Of a stretch of DNA of 64,000 nucleotides, positions 25,334-34,063 are shown piece after piece. The DNA is taken from positions 1-64,000 of the forward strand of contig JAVEUP010000010.1 of NCBI GenBank assembly GCA_034005525.1, read 5' to 3'. Position numbers and translations under genes: made by a program. The number at the start of each line of letters is the position of its first letter. Within the stretch, counting starts at the first letter, position 1. The notes below the pieces were generated by a model. That model worked only from the letters and a program-made list of their open reading frames with translations, was not told the DNA's origin and ran no database searches. The DNA is from PWXP01 sp034005525. GTDB lineage: Bacteria > Planctomycetota > Planctomycetia > Pirellulales > Thermoguttaceae.

Positions 25334-25540
25334 TCATCCTCTCTTGTCGAGACCTAAAGCCTTCGCCTCTTGGCACAAGTCGTGGAGCAACTCCTTCATG
25401 TGTACCTCGCGCCACTTGACACTCAGATCGCCGAAGAAAGCGCAGTAGAGAAGAGCGGCGAACACAGAGTCGATCCTTCCTGCCGCGTCTTGGCGATCGT
25501 CGGCCATAGCGAGTGAAGGATAGAAAACTGCTTTCACCAC
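25334..25540 (-). CDS. Small ORF upstream of the OLD-like gene
   Basis: A 68-codon frame beginning at GTG 25540, or 57 codons from an ATG at 25507, with stop four bases before the OLD-like ATG. The product would be helical and acidic to neutral (DAAGRIDSVFAALLYCAFFG, then EVHMKELLHDLCQEAKALG). No ribosome binding site is convincing at either start. If real, it would be a small partner or regulator cotranscribed with the nuclease. It matches no family I recognise. Confidence 0.4.
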   Translation of the reverse strand: MVKAVFYPSLAMADDRQDAAGRIDSVFAALLYCAFFGDLSVKWREVHMKELLHDLCQEAKALGLDKRG

Positions 25541-25698
25541 GGAGTTTAAGCGTAGCAGGGAGAAACTGGCAAGTCAATGGGGTGCCATTGACACAGGGCG
25601 ACTCTTTGGGCAGCTCAGACACCGGGTGACTGTATCCTTTGCTCGCAGTAGAGAGGATTGCCCGCGCCGCCACCCCGAGAACGGTTCCCCTACGCGAG

Positions 25699-28071
25699 CT
25701 ACTGCCCCTTGACGTAGAACAGAGCCAACCGGCCGCCGAGTTGCTCGGTGGATGCGTTGAGGGCAAGCGACTTCTGAAAGTCGACGGGCGCAAGCCAGAA
25801 GTACCGCCATGCCATTCCGCCGGCGCGTCCGCTCAAGCTCGCCTGAAACTCGCCCGACTGGCCGAGCAGGAGGTCGAAGTTCGGCGTCTGCCAGCCGTCC
25901 TGCGGCGCGCCGTCAACGTTTAGCTCGGCCACGCCGAACTCATCGCCTTCGGGCAACTCGCACGCGAGTGCCACGAGCCGTCCGGCGCCTTCCCATCGTG
26001 CAAGTGAGTTCCCGCCTTCTCCGGCAGGCTGGAACACGCCGCGCAGCCGCATCATGGCGGTCACGTCCTTGACGCGTTCTCCTTCGGCCGGCTCCACGTT
26101 CACTTCCAGCGAAATGTCTCCAATGGGTTCGTCGCCCGTGTTCCGAAGTGTGAACGATATGCCGTTGCCGAACGGCATGGCCTGGGTCAATCCCGATCCA
26201 TTCCGGGTGAAATGGACCAGATTGTAGTAGTTTCTCGGGCCTGCCAGGCTGGCCAACCAGAAACGAACCGGAGCCGACACGGCCGGTTCCGACTCGCCGT
26301 CGACCCTGACGTCCAGCCAGAGGTTGTCGGTCTTCAGGAGTGAGTTGTCCATGCGGAACCGCACATAGCGGACAATCCCCGCCCCATCCAGTGTCAAGAC
26401 GGGCTCTGCCGCCCCGGGCGCCAAGGTTGTTTGCTCCGACTCGAACCTCGGCAGCACGCCCGGGTTGCGATAGTCGGCGAAACGGCCCTTCAGGTGCCGG
26501 TACACGACAGAATCGGGCCAGCCGCGGGGAAGCTCATCGCCCCGGCCGGTGAAGGTCACGATCCTATAGTCTGCCGGGAAGGTCACGTAATCGATCCGGC
26601 AGGCAGCCTGCCTGGCGTCGCGCAGGACGATCCGCAGGCTTTTCGCATACGTCAGGCAGGTGATGAGCGGGTTTTTATATTCGCTCATTTGCGGCAGGGC
26701 CCCCAGCAAGGCGTCGGCGGCGACCTCGATGCGAGGCTCTTCCTCGCCGTCGAAGTAAAACGCCAGCTTGCCCTCCGGCGTGCCTTGAGCGATGCGCACT
26801 ACCGCGCCCGGGCCGGTCAACTCGGCCAACACATGCTCGCCCGGCTCGTCCTGAGCGATCTCTCTGTTGACCACGCCCGTACCGATACCGTCATCGGCGG
26901 CGAGCAGCCACGGGTTCATCGCCCGATCGATCACGTGGGCGGCTTGTTTCGGCGGCGGTTTGCGCCACAGATCCAGTCCGGTTCCCTCGGGCGCCGTGAG
27001 CAGGTTGATGTTCCGGAAGCGGGTCCAGTTGCCGTGATCCTGGAAGCCGAGCCATCCGCGCAGGTTCCGGTGCCGGAGTTCCGGGTGGTGTTCCGTGTTG
27101 TAGTGCTGGACAAGTTCACCGTTTTCCCACGCAGTGATCATGTAGCCCTCGGCTTTGACCACCAAGTGATTCCACTGCTCTGACCGGTGCGCGATGGCCA
27201 CTGGGGGCAGGTTGCCGTAGATCGACATTTGTCCGCCTTTGCCCATGCTCGAACTGTCGAGCATCTGCAATTCCATGCCGTCGCTCGACGGCCAGGCATC
27301 GCGCAGCGTGCGCAACCCGAGGCCGGAGTTGGTGCCTTTTTGCATCTGGTAATCGAACGAGACGGTGAAATTGCCGTACTCCTCATCCGTTCGAAGGTAG
27401 TTTCCGGCCTTCTCGGTGCGAACGATCTGGCCGTCCTCGACGCGCCACTTCGACAGGTCGCCGGGCGTCCACCAGCCTGTCAGATCGGTGCCGTTGAAGA
27501 TGGATTCGCCGGCCGGCTCCTGCACTCGCATGTCGGCCAGCGTCCCTTGGCCGGCGGCCAAAGCCAGCCCCAACCCAAACCGGCGCTGCGGCTCGATGTC
27601 GACGGTCCACAACACCGCATCGTTGACGGCCAATTCCAGTTTCCCTCCGGCACGGCGGAGCACGGCCGCGTGCCGGCCTTCGGCCTTTCGTTCGACCTTG
27701 GCGCCGGCGTTGAGTTGCGTATCGCCATCGGTCAGTTGGCCGCACTGTTCGTCCTCGCGCAGTACGATGGCAAGGCCCGGTCCGCTCGGCGCCTCGGGCA
27801 ACGAGAGCTTCCAGGCGCCCCCGTCCGAGACGCTCCACTGCCAACGCAGTTCGAAATCGCCGAAGACGAACCCTGAAAGGAGCGGTGTTGATTCGGCGGT
27901 GCCGTCGAGGACATACTCGGCCATCGTCCACCCGGCGGGCTCCGCCTCGGCATGATCCCAGCCCAACAGCACATCGGGCCGGAACAGCCTGACGCCGAAT
28001 GAATCATCGGCGGCAAGCGGAACGGTGCAAAACAACGCAACAAACACGGCGAGCCAGGAAAGCCTTCTCAT
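25699..28071 (-). CDS. Large secreted DUF1080 (3-keto-disaccharide hydrolase-like) protein, paralogue B
   Basis: 790 residues from ATG 28071, the same length as paralogue A. That start is chosen over 28080 because AAGAG lies nine bases upstream and the signal peptide (MRRLSWLAVFVALFCTVPLA) then matches A. The DUF1080 domain has FNGTDLTGWWTPGDLSKW, identical to A, and the C-terminus ends with the same LGGRLALFYVKG segment. Only the spaces between differ. It follows the AroE-like gene by 16 bases and so is in one unit with it. The two genes probably arose by tandem duplication, later separated by the OLD-like insert. Confidence 0.82.
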   Translation of the reverse strand: MRRLSWLAVFVALFCTVPLAADDSFGVRLFRPDVLLGWDHAEAEPAGWTMAEYVLDGTAESTPLLSGFVFGDFELRWQWSVSDGGAWKLSLPEAPSGPGLAIVLREDEQCGQLTDGDTQLNAGAKVERKAEGRHAAVLRRAGGKLELAVNDAVLWTVDIEPQRRFGLGLALAAGQGTLADMRVQEPAGESIFNGTDLTGWWTPGDLSKWRVEDGQIVRTEKAGNYLRTDEEYGNFTVSFDYQMQKGTNSGLGLRTLRDAWPSSDGMELQMLDSSSMGKGGQMSIYGNLPPVAIAHRSEQWNHLVVKAEGYMITAWENGELVQHYNTEHHPELRHRNLRGWLGFQDHGNWTRFRNINLLTAPEGTGLDLWRKPPPKQAAHVIDRAMNPWLLAADDGIGTGVVNREIAQDEPGEHVLAELTGPGAVVRIAQGTPEGKLAFYFDGEEEPRIEVAADALLGALPQMSEYKNPLITCLTYAKSLRIVLRDARQAACRIDYVTFPADYRIVTFTGRGDELPRGWPDSVVYRHLKGRFADYRNPGVLPRFESEQTTLAPGAAEPVLTLDGAGIVRYVRFRMDNSLLKTDNLWLDVRVDGESEPAVSAPVRFWLASLAGPRNYYNLVHFTRNGSGLTQAMPFGNGISFTLRNTGDEPIGDISLEVNVEPAEGERVKDVTAMMRLRGVFQPAGEGGNSLARWEGAGRLVALACELPEGDEFGVAELNVDGAPQDGWQTPNFDLLLGQSGEFQASLSGRAGGMAWRYFWLAPVDFQKSLALNASTEQLGGRLALFYVKGQ

Positions 28072-28087
28072 GGTTGTCATCTCTTGG

Positions 28088-28936
28088 TTAGACTTCAAGG
28101 AATTCGTCAATCGCCTCACGCATAACGCCGCGGTCGGGATCGGTACCGGTCCACAGGGCGACGGCTTCGGCTACCTGCTCGACATACATGCTCAGACCTT
28201 CGATGGTGCGGCAGCCATGCTCGGCCGCTTCACGAATGAACCGGGTGTCGGGTGGATCGGCTGTCATGTCGGCGACGACCGTCTCCTTTGACAGCGACTC
28301 GATGCAAAGCGGCACGCGCGAGTTCGGGTCTTCACGGCCGATCGTGGTGGCATGGACGAGGATACCGGTTTCGGGCGGCAGCTCCAGGTCGGCTTCCCAC
28401 GGCGCCGCGACGACATCGAGTTCGAACTTCGCCTTCAGCAACTCGGCCAGTGCACTCGCCTGCACGACATTCCGGCCATGAATAGCGATCTGTGCGGGTC
28501 GCAGCCGAGCCAACTCGCACGCTGCGGCCCGCGCCGCTCGGCCGGTTCCCAAGACCACCACGCGGCGATCCGCCGGATCGATCACACGGCGCAGGGCGGC
28601 AACAAGCCCACGGCCCTCGAAGTTGTCGCCCAGCAGGGCATCGCCCTCGCGATACACCACGTTCAGCGCGCCGACCACTTCGGCCGTTTCTCCGCAACGG
28701 TCCAGTAATGGCAGTACGGCCTCCTTGTGGGGATGGGACACGTGGCCGCCAATGAAGCCCATGGCCCGCATCCCCCGAATGGCATCGGCCAGACCCTCCG
28801 GCTTCACCTCGACGGTGTGGTATGCCCAGTCGATATCGTGGTGTTCAAACGCCTGCTCGACCATAAACTCGGTGGGATTTCCGCCGGGACGATCCGAAAG
28901 CAGGACGAGGATAGGCTGGACGGATTGGCTGGTCAC
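28088..28936 (-). CDS. Divergent shikimate dehydrogenase-like (AroE-family) protein
   Basis: A 282-residue two-domain dehydrogenase fold. The family motif is recognisable as HVSHPHKEAVLPLLD (K71 at the catalytic Lys position), followed by a GALNVV segment, a Rossmann motif VVLGTGRAARAA (about 128-139), and GLSMYVEQVAEAVALWTG at the end. It departs from true AroE in two places: the N-terminal SxS shikimate-binding motif is replaced by DRPGGNPT, and the Asp of NTDG is Glu (NFEG, E107). It may act on another substrate. It is the first gene of a unit with the DUF1080 paralogue B. Confidence 0.72.
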   Translation of the reverse strand: MTSQSVQPILVLLSDRPGGNPTEFMVEQAFEHHDIDWAYHTVEVKPEGLADAIRGMRAMGFIGGHVSHPHKEAVLPLLDRCGETAEVVGALNVVYREGDALLGDNFEGRGLVAALRRVIDPADRRVVVLGTGRAARAAACELARLRPAQIAIHGRNVVQASALAELLKAKFELDVVAAPWEADLELPPETGILVHATTIGREDPNSRVPLCIESLSKETVVADMTADPPDTRFIREAAEHGCRTIEGLSMYVEQVAEAVALWTGTDPDRGVMREAIDEFLEV

Positions 28937-28974
28937 GGGCGAGATTCCGAAAGCGATCCTGGTGGGAGGCAGCT

Positions 28975-29100
28975 AGTGCTTTGCCAAACGTCAGCCGTGG
29001 AGTAAGCATTTGCTTGCCAAAGCATCTGAGCCCGCCACCGCAAACTGGAAGGTTACATCACGTTTGCGGGACCCCAATAACTTGGCTTTGACGAAGCACC
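28975..29100. repeat. Imperfect inverted-repeat element
   Basis: AGTGCTTTGCCAAACG at 28975-28990 pairs imperfectly with GGCTTTGACGAAGCACC at 29084-29100, enclosing about 90 bases. It lies upstream of the AroE-like gene. It resembles a degenerate MITE or a hairpin; no coding capacity. Confidence 0.35.
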
Positions 29101-29283
29101 AAGTGGCAATCCCTCAATCTTAGCGAAAATCGCCAGGAAACGCAACTCACTCACTTTCCAAACAACACCGATACAGCCGTCAAGGCCGCAAGCCGCCGGA
29201 ATAAGCCCAAGGTCATGCCGTTCTGCCTCCGAATCGCGTAGGTCGGTTCGTCTGAAGTCCCGGGTTTCATTATACCGCCGTAC

Positions 29284-29355
29284 CTGTTCACATGGGACTG
29301 TCGCCTCTGCATGCACCCGCAAAGGACTGGCTCCGCCGCTACCCGCGAAGGCTGA
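29284..29355. repeat. Short copy of the MITE-like element family
   Basis: CTGTTCACATGGGACTGTCG, CTCTGCATGCACCCGCAAAG and GCCGCTACCCGCGAAGG follow the order of the internal and right part of the 6591-6734 element. The left half is missing. Confidence 0.55.
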
Positions 29356-29527
29356 TAGACAACCAATGTGCTGTCCTCGGAACCGGATCGGGCGAATCCG
29401 ACAGATATGACCTATCTTCGCGCGATGCCCTCTGCAAGAATTGACTGAATTCCTACCCATCGGCGTGCCGACACGTAATGCGAGGCGCTTTTCTAGCATG
29501 CCACCCATTGCGTTGAGGAGGGTCACT

Positions 29528-30076
29528 TTGTCTGCCCTGGAAACCCTTCAGGTCCTCTACCACTGCTATCTAGCCGCGCCAAGCTCGGATCGGGTGCTAT
29601 ACCAGGCAATCCGGCGGAACAGGGCAAGGAGAATCCTGGAACTGGGTATTGGCACCGGCAGTCGGGCGGCGCGCTTGATCTGGATGGCCCAACGCTACCA
29701 CGCGCCCGACGAAGTCCGCTACGTCGGGCTCGATCCCTTCGAGGCGCGAACTGCTCGCGATGGGCCCGGAATCACTCTGCGGCTCGCCTATCGCATGTTG
29801 CGGACGACGGGCGCGAAGGTCCGGTTGCTGCCGGGTGACCCGCTTGCTGTGCTGGCGCAGGCGGCGAATCATGTCGGCACGGTCGATCTGGCTGTCTTCT
29901 CCGCGCGACTCGACCCCTCGGTTCTGGCGGAAACGTGGTACTATGTGCCACGACTGCTACACCCGCAAAGCGAGGTGTTTGTCGAGACCCAATTGCCGGC
30001 CAGCCGCCGGGCAATGCGGCGGGTCGCACCGGACGAAATAGCGGCTTTGGCCGCCACCCGCCGCAAGGCTGCGTAG
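29528..30076 (+). CDS. Methyltransferase-like protein (class I SAM fold)
   Basis: A short class I SAM-binding fold: ILELGIGTGSRAARLIWMA carries the glycine-rich motif I, and YVGLDPFEA fits the acidic end of strand beta-2. I chose the TTG at 29528 because GAGGAGG lies five bases upstream, giving 182 residues; an ATG at 29498 is in frame without such a site. No substrate-binding motif is diagnostic. It ends 50 bases before the kinase gene, so they may be in one unit. Confidence 0.5.
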   Translation: MSALETLQVLYHCYLAAPSSDRVLYQAIRRNRARRILELGIGTGSRAARLIWMAQRYHAPDEVRYVGLDPFEARTARDGPGITLRLAYRMLRTTGAKVRLLPGDPLAVLAQAANHVGTVDLAVFSARLDPSVLAETWYYVPRLLHPQSEVFVETQLPASRRAMRRVAPDEIAALAATRRKAA

Positions 30077-30126
30077 GTCACGGCAGTCGATCCGCGGGCC
30101 GTCTTTGTGTAAGATGGCTTAGTGCC

Positions 30127-31794
30127 ATGAGCGACGCCTCACGATCTCAACGCGGATTCTCGCCCACGGACGCCACGCTCGATGCGCCCGGCGCCGCAGA
30201 CACCCCCTCTATGGAGTCAGTGGAGCCAGCGGCGGGCGAGGGTGTGGCCGCGCGCATTGCGTTGATCGAAGGTTCCGGGCCGCAGCTCACCCAGGAAATC
30301 CAGAGCTTGCTCCGACGCAGGCTCCGCCTGGCCACCATCGTCTTGGCTGCGGGTTTCGCCGTCTTCCTCCTGCTGCACGCGGCATTGTTTCTGCCGGCCA
30401 ACCCGGTGGGGGTGTTCTTCCTGGTTTTCCATATCGTGACGACCGTGGCCCTGGCCGGCGTGGCCGTAGTCATCTGCCAGCGATGCGAGGTCTCGCTCGG
30501 GTGGCTGCGGTTTTACGAGCTTACTACCTTTGGATTGCCCACCGCCTTTCTGTTGACGTTCCAGTATCTCGACGTCCATCGCAGCGCGATCCAGGGGTAC
30601 TTGGACTTCCCGATCGGCGGTTGGCTGGTAATGATCTACACCTACGCGCTATTCATTCCCAATACGATCCGGCGCGCAACCATCATTATTGCGTTGATGA
30701 CACTGATGCCCGTCGCGCTGCTCCTCGCGCAAGTGTCCTTCCAACCGGTGGTGGGCGCCGCCGCATCGGGCGTGGACATTCTGGCAATGATCCTTCTGTT
30801 GCTGCTGGCCGCCGTGGGTAGTGTGTTCGGAGTCGACACCATCGGCTCCTTGCGCCGCGAGGCGTTCGAAGCGAGACAGCTAGGACAGTATCGGCTGAAG
30901 CAACTTATTGGCGCCGGCGGAATGGGCGAAGTGTATTTGGCCGAGCATAACCTCCTGAAACGCCCCTGCGTGATCAAACTGATCCAGCCGGCAAAGGCGG
31001 GCGATCCCCGTACGCTCGCCCGATTCCAACGCGAGGTCCGGTCTACGGCCAAGCTGAGTCACTGGAACACCGTCGAGATATTCGACTACGGACATACCGA
31101 GGACGGCACCTTCTACTACGTGATGGAGTACCTGCCGGGCATGAGCCTGGCCGAGCTGGTTGACCGATTCGGCCCCTTGCCACCGGAACGGGCAATCCAT
31201 TTCCTTGGCCAAGCGTGCGATGCTCTGACCGAGGCCCATGCCGTCGGGTTGATCCATCGCGATATCAAGCCGGGGAACATCTTTGCCGCGCAACGCGGCG
31301 GTGCGTACGACGTGACCAAGTTGCTCGACTTCGGACTGGTCAAGCCGATTGCCGACGACGAGCACTCCATTCAACTGACGATGGAGGGTTCGATTACCGG
31401 CAGTCCCCTGTTCATGTCGCCGGAGCAGGCCACCGGCGACGGTCACCCGGACGTCCGGAGCGACATCTACTCGCTGGGCGCGGTCGGCTACTTCCTGCTG
31501 ACCGGCCGGCCGCCGTTCGAGGGCGATCGGGCGATCAAGGTGATGATTGCGCATGCGCATCACGACGTTGTCCCCCCCTCGCAGCATGTGCCGACGATTC
31601 CCCGGGATCTCGAGCAGGTGATCCTTCGCTGCCTTGAGAAGGAGCCCTCCCGCCGTTACCAGACTGCCGCCGACTTGGCCAAGGCTCTCCGCCGGTGCCA
31701 GGCGGCTGGCGACTGGACCTTCGCCGATGCCGCCCAGTGGTGGAATGCCTCCGACACCGGACGGGGGTCTTGCAAAACGGAGGCCGCGAACTGA
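30127..31794 (+). CDS. Membrane-anchored Ser/Thr protein kinase
   Basis: A 555-residue protein. A polar N-terminus is followed by six hydrophobic helices (about 65-250), then a eukaryotic-like kinase domain from residue 255: GAGGMGEVYLAEH (glycine loop), VIKLI (catalytic Lys), HRDIKPGN (catalytic loop, about 375), DFGL (activation segment) and SPEQ. The C-terminal kinase and N-terminal membrane region are the reverse of most bacterial kinases, which carry TM helices after the kinase. The helices may sense the membrane or a ligand. The gene is on the plus strand between a methyltransferase-like gene and leuC. Confidence 0.9.
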   Translation: MSDASRSQRGFSPTDATLDAPGAADTPSMESVEPAAGEGVAARIALIEGSGPQLTQEIQSLLRRRLRLATIVLAAGFAVFLLLHAALFLPANPVGVFFLVFHIVTTVALAGVAVVICQRCEVSLGWLRFYELTTFGLPTAFLLTFQYLDVHRSAIQGYLDFPIGGWLVMIYTYALFIPNTIRRATIIIALMTLMPVALLLAQVSFQPVVGAAASGVDILAMILLLLLAAVGSVFGVDTIGSLRREAFEARQLGQYRLKQLIGAGGMGEVYLAEHNLLKRPCVIKLIQPAKAGDPRTLARFQREVRSTAKLSHWNTVEIFDYGHTEDGTFYYVMEYLPGMSLAELVDRFGPLPPERAIHFLGQACDALTEAHAVGLIHRDIKPGNIFAAQRGGAYDVTKLLDFGLVKPIADDEHSIQLTMEGSITGSPLFMSPEQATGDGHPDVRSDIYSLGAVGYFLLTGRPPFEGDRAIKVMIAHAHHDVVPPSQHVPTIPRDLEQVILRCLEKEPSRRYQTAADLAKALRRCQAAGDWTFADAAQWWNASDTGRGSCKTEAAN

Positions 31795-31852
31795 CAATTC
31801 CCCTAGCGCGGACTATTCGTGATGATTGCCCTTTAACAAACCGAGTTTCACA

Positions 31853-33253
31853 ATGCCGCTGACCATGTTCGAGAAGATCTGGGCGGACCACGTGGTCCAC
31901 GATGAACCCGGAAAGCAAACGATCCTGTATATCGACCTGCAACTTGTCCACGAGGTCACCAGTCCCCAGGCGTTCGAGGGACTCCGGCTGGCCGGCCGGA
32001 AGGTGCGACGTCCGGAGAAGACTGTGGCCACGGTGGACCACAACGTGCCTACCACCGATCGCTCGCTACCCATTGTCGACGCAATTTCCGCGCAACAGAT
32101 CGACACGCTCCGGAAGAACTGCCGAGAGTTCGGCATCCGCCTGTACGACCTCAACGACGTGCGGCAGGGCATTGTCCACGTGATCGGGCCGGAGTTGGGG
32201 CTCACGCAGCCGGGCATGACCATCGTTTGCGGCGACAGCCACACCGCCACGCACGGCGCCTTCGGCGCGCTGGCGTTCGGAATCGGCACCAGTGAGGTCG
32301 AGCACGTACTGGCCACGCAAACTCTGCTGCAACACAAGCCCAAAACGCTCGAACTGAGAGTGGACGGAGCCCTTGCCCCCGGCGTTACAGCCAAGGACAT
32401 GATCCTGTACCTGATCGGCCGCATCGGCACCAGCGGCGGACAAGGTTATTGTGTCGAGTACACCGGCGAGGCCGTCCGCGCCCTGTCGATGGAAGAGCGG
32501 ATGACCGTGTGCAACATGTCGATCGAAGCGGGCGCCCGGGCCGGTATGATCGCGCCGGATGAGGTCACCTACGAATACCTGCGCGGACGGCCGTTCGCGC
32601 CGGATGATTTCGACGCCGCCGTCGAGCGATGGCGCCAATTAGCCACCGATGCCGGCGCCGAGTACGACCGCTCCGAGCGGTTTAGCGCCGCCGACATCGA
32701 GCCGCAGGTGACTTGGGGCACGAACCCGGCCCAGGTGACCGGCGTCGGTGGAAAGGTGCCCGATCCAGCCGCCTTCGGCGACGCTGCACTTCAGAAAGCA
32801 GCCGCCGCTGCTCTGGGGTACATGGACCTGAACCCCGGCACGCCCATCGTCGACATCCCGCTGGACCGCGTGTTCATCGGCTCATGCACGAACGGGCGCA
32901 TCGAGGATCTGCGCGCCGCCGCCACGGTGGCTCGCGGCTACCGTGTTTCCGGCCGGGTCGGGGCCATGGTCGTGCCCGGCAGCGGGCTGGTCAAGCAGCA
33001 GGCCGAGGCCGAAGGGCTGGACCGCATCTTCATCGACGCCGGCTTTGAGTGGCGCGAGCCGGGTTGCAGTATGTGCCTGGCCATGAATCCCGACAAGCTG
33101 GCCCCGGGCGAGCGATGCGCCGCGACGACCAACCGCAACTTTGAGGGGCGGCAAGGCAAAGGCGGCCGAACCCACTTGGTCTCGCCCACCATGGCCGCTG
33201 CCGCCGCCATTGAAGGCCGATTCGTCGACGTGAGAAACTGGCGGTACAAGTAG
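31853..33253 (+). CDS. leuC: 3-isopropylmalate dehydratase large subunit LeuC
   Basis: 466 residues, the normal length. LeuC with LeuD isomerises 2-isopropylmalate to 3-isopropylmalate in leucine synthesis, using a [4Fe-4S] cluster. Signature motifs: VCGDSHTATHGAFGALAFG, GSCTNGR (first cluster Cys), and GCSMCLAMN (two more cluster Cys). The ATG at 31853 is preferred to a TTG at 31826 because the N-terminus then reads MPLTMFEKIW, typical of the family. No leuD follows: the next gene is convergent. LeuD must lie elsewhere. Confidence 0.93.
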   Translation: MPLTMFEKIWADHVVHDEPGKQTILYIDLQLVHEVTSPQAFEGLRLAGRKVRRPEKTVATVDHNVPTTDRSLPIVDAISAQQIDTLRKNCREFGIRLYDLNDVRQGIVHVIGPELGLTQPGMTIVCGDSHTATHGAFGALAFGIGTSEVEHVLATQTLLQHKPKTLELRVDGALAPGVTAKDMILYLIGRIGTSGGQGYCVEYTGEAVRALSMEERMTVCNMSIEAGARAGMIAPDEVTYEYLRGRPFAPDDFDAAVERWRQLATDAGAEYDRSERFSAADIEPQVTWGTNPAQVTGVGGKVPDPAAFGDAALQKAAAAALGYMDLNPGTPIVDIPLDRVFIGSCTNGRIEDLRAAATVARGYRVSGRVGAMVVPGSGLVKQQAEAEGLDRIFIDAGFEWREPGCSMCLAMNPDKLAPGERCAATTNRNFEGRQGKGGRTHLVSPTMAAAAAIEGRFVDVRNWRYK

Positions 33254-33277
33254 GCCACCCGACGTCGGGACTTGGGT

Positions 33278-33751
33278 CTAGCCCTTCTGCCGGCACTCGG
33301 CGCACGTGCCGGTAATGAACACGCGGTGACCGGCGACTTGAAAGTCGTATTCCTCGGCGACCTGTTCGCAAAGCCGCTCGATCTGCTTGCTGTGGAACTC
33401 GATCAGCCGGCCGCAGTTCTGGCAGTGGAGGTGGTCGTGCCGGGGATAACCGTAGTCGTGCTCGTACACACTGCGCCCCCGGAGCGTCATGGCCCGCAAC
33501 ATGCGGGCCTCGACCAATTCGCCCAGCGTGCGGTAGATGGTCGGCCGGCTGACCTTGCGCGCCGCGATGAGCGGGCGAAGGTGGTCGATCAATTCTTCGG
33601 CGTCGAAGTGATCGTGGTGACTGAACACCATCTCGACGATCAACTGGCGTTGGCGCGTCAGCCGCTTGCCCCGGCCCTGCAGGAACTGCGTAAAGCGCTC
33701 AGTGGGCGCGAGCTTGACATCGACCGATCCGAGCGAAAAGCTGTCCGGCAT
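33278..33751 (-). CDS. Fur-family metal-responsive repressor
   Basis: A 157-residue Fur-type regulator. A winged helix with VSRPTIYRTLGELVEARML recognition helix occupies the first half; metal ligands are in HDHLHCQNCGRLIEF and the terminal CAEC pair, so two zinc-type CxxC motifs are present. An N-terminal HHDHFDAEEL segment is usual for the family. Which metal it senses (iron, zinc or peroxide) cannot be read from these motifs. It is cotranscribed with the upstream FlgM-like gene (12-base gap). Confidence 0.88.
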   Translation of the reverse strand: MPDSFSLGSVDVKLAPTERFTQFLQGRGKRLTRQRQLIVEMVFSHHDHFDAEELIDHLRPLIAARKVSRPTIYRTLGELVEARMLRAMTLRGRSVYEHDYGYPRHDHLHCQNCGRLIEFHSKQIERLCEQVAEEYDFQVAGHRVFITGTCAECRQKG

Positions 33752-33763
33752 GACGTAGCCAGG

Positions 33764-34063
33764 CTAACCGAGTTCGTCGAGCAGCCGCTCGACGGCGACA
33801 TCGAGCTTCTGCTGGGTTTCGTACGTGCCCGCGGCAAGTTGGGCCCGGATTTGGTCGACCCGATCCTGACGCACGTCGGGCACGTGCTTGACCTGATCGA
33901 CCAGGCGCGCCGCCTCGGCCGCCTTGCTGCCGGCGTCGGAAATGCTTAGCTCGTCGCCCGCGATCGGGCGTCCGGAAGCGGGGGATTCCCTCAGTTCCCG
34001 CCCGTGATGAGGCGGGGTGATCGACTGAGGACCATGCAAATGAGCAGGACCGTAAACGTGCAT
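33764..34063 (-). CDS. flgM: FlgM-like anti-sigma factor
   Basis: A 99-residue protein starting MHVYGPAHLHGPQSI. The C-terminal half, DVRQDRVDQIRAQLAAGTYE then QQKLDVAVERLLDEL, is the FlgM signature that binds sigma-28 in flagellated bacteria. The ATG at 34063 is chosen over a longer start at 34141 because AGGAGA lies eight bases upstream and the MHVYGP opening matches planctomycete FlgM proteins. No flagellar gene is nearby. It is the first gene of a unit with fur. Confidence 0.72.
   Translation of the reverse strand: MHVYGPAHLHGPQSITPPHHGRELRESPASGRPIAGDELSISDAGSKAAEAARLVDQVKHVPDVRQDRVDQIRAQLAAGTYETQQKLDVAVERLLDELG

Noticed and set aside
25626..25690. A MITE-like copy before paralogue B
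   Set aside because: Only a short stretch (GCCGCCACCCCGAGAACGG) resembles the element's right end. I mention it as a trace but do not annotate it.
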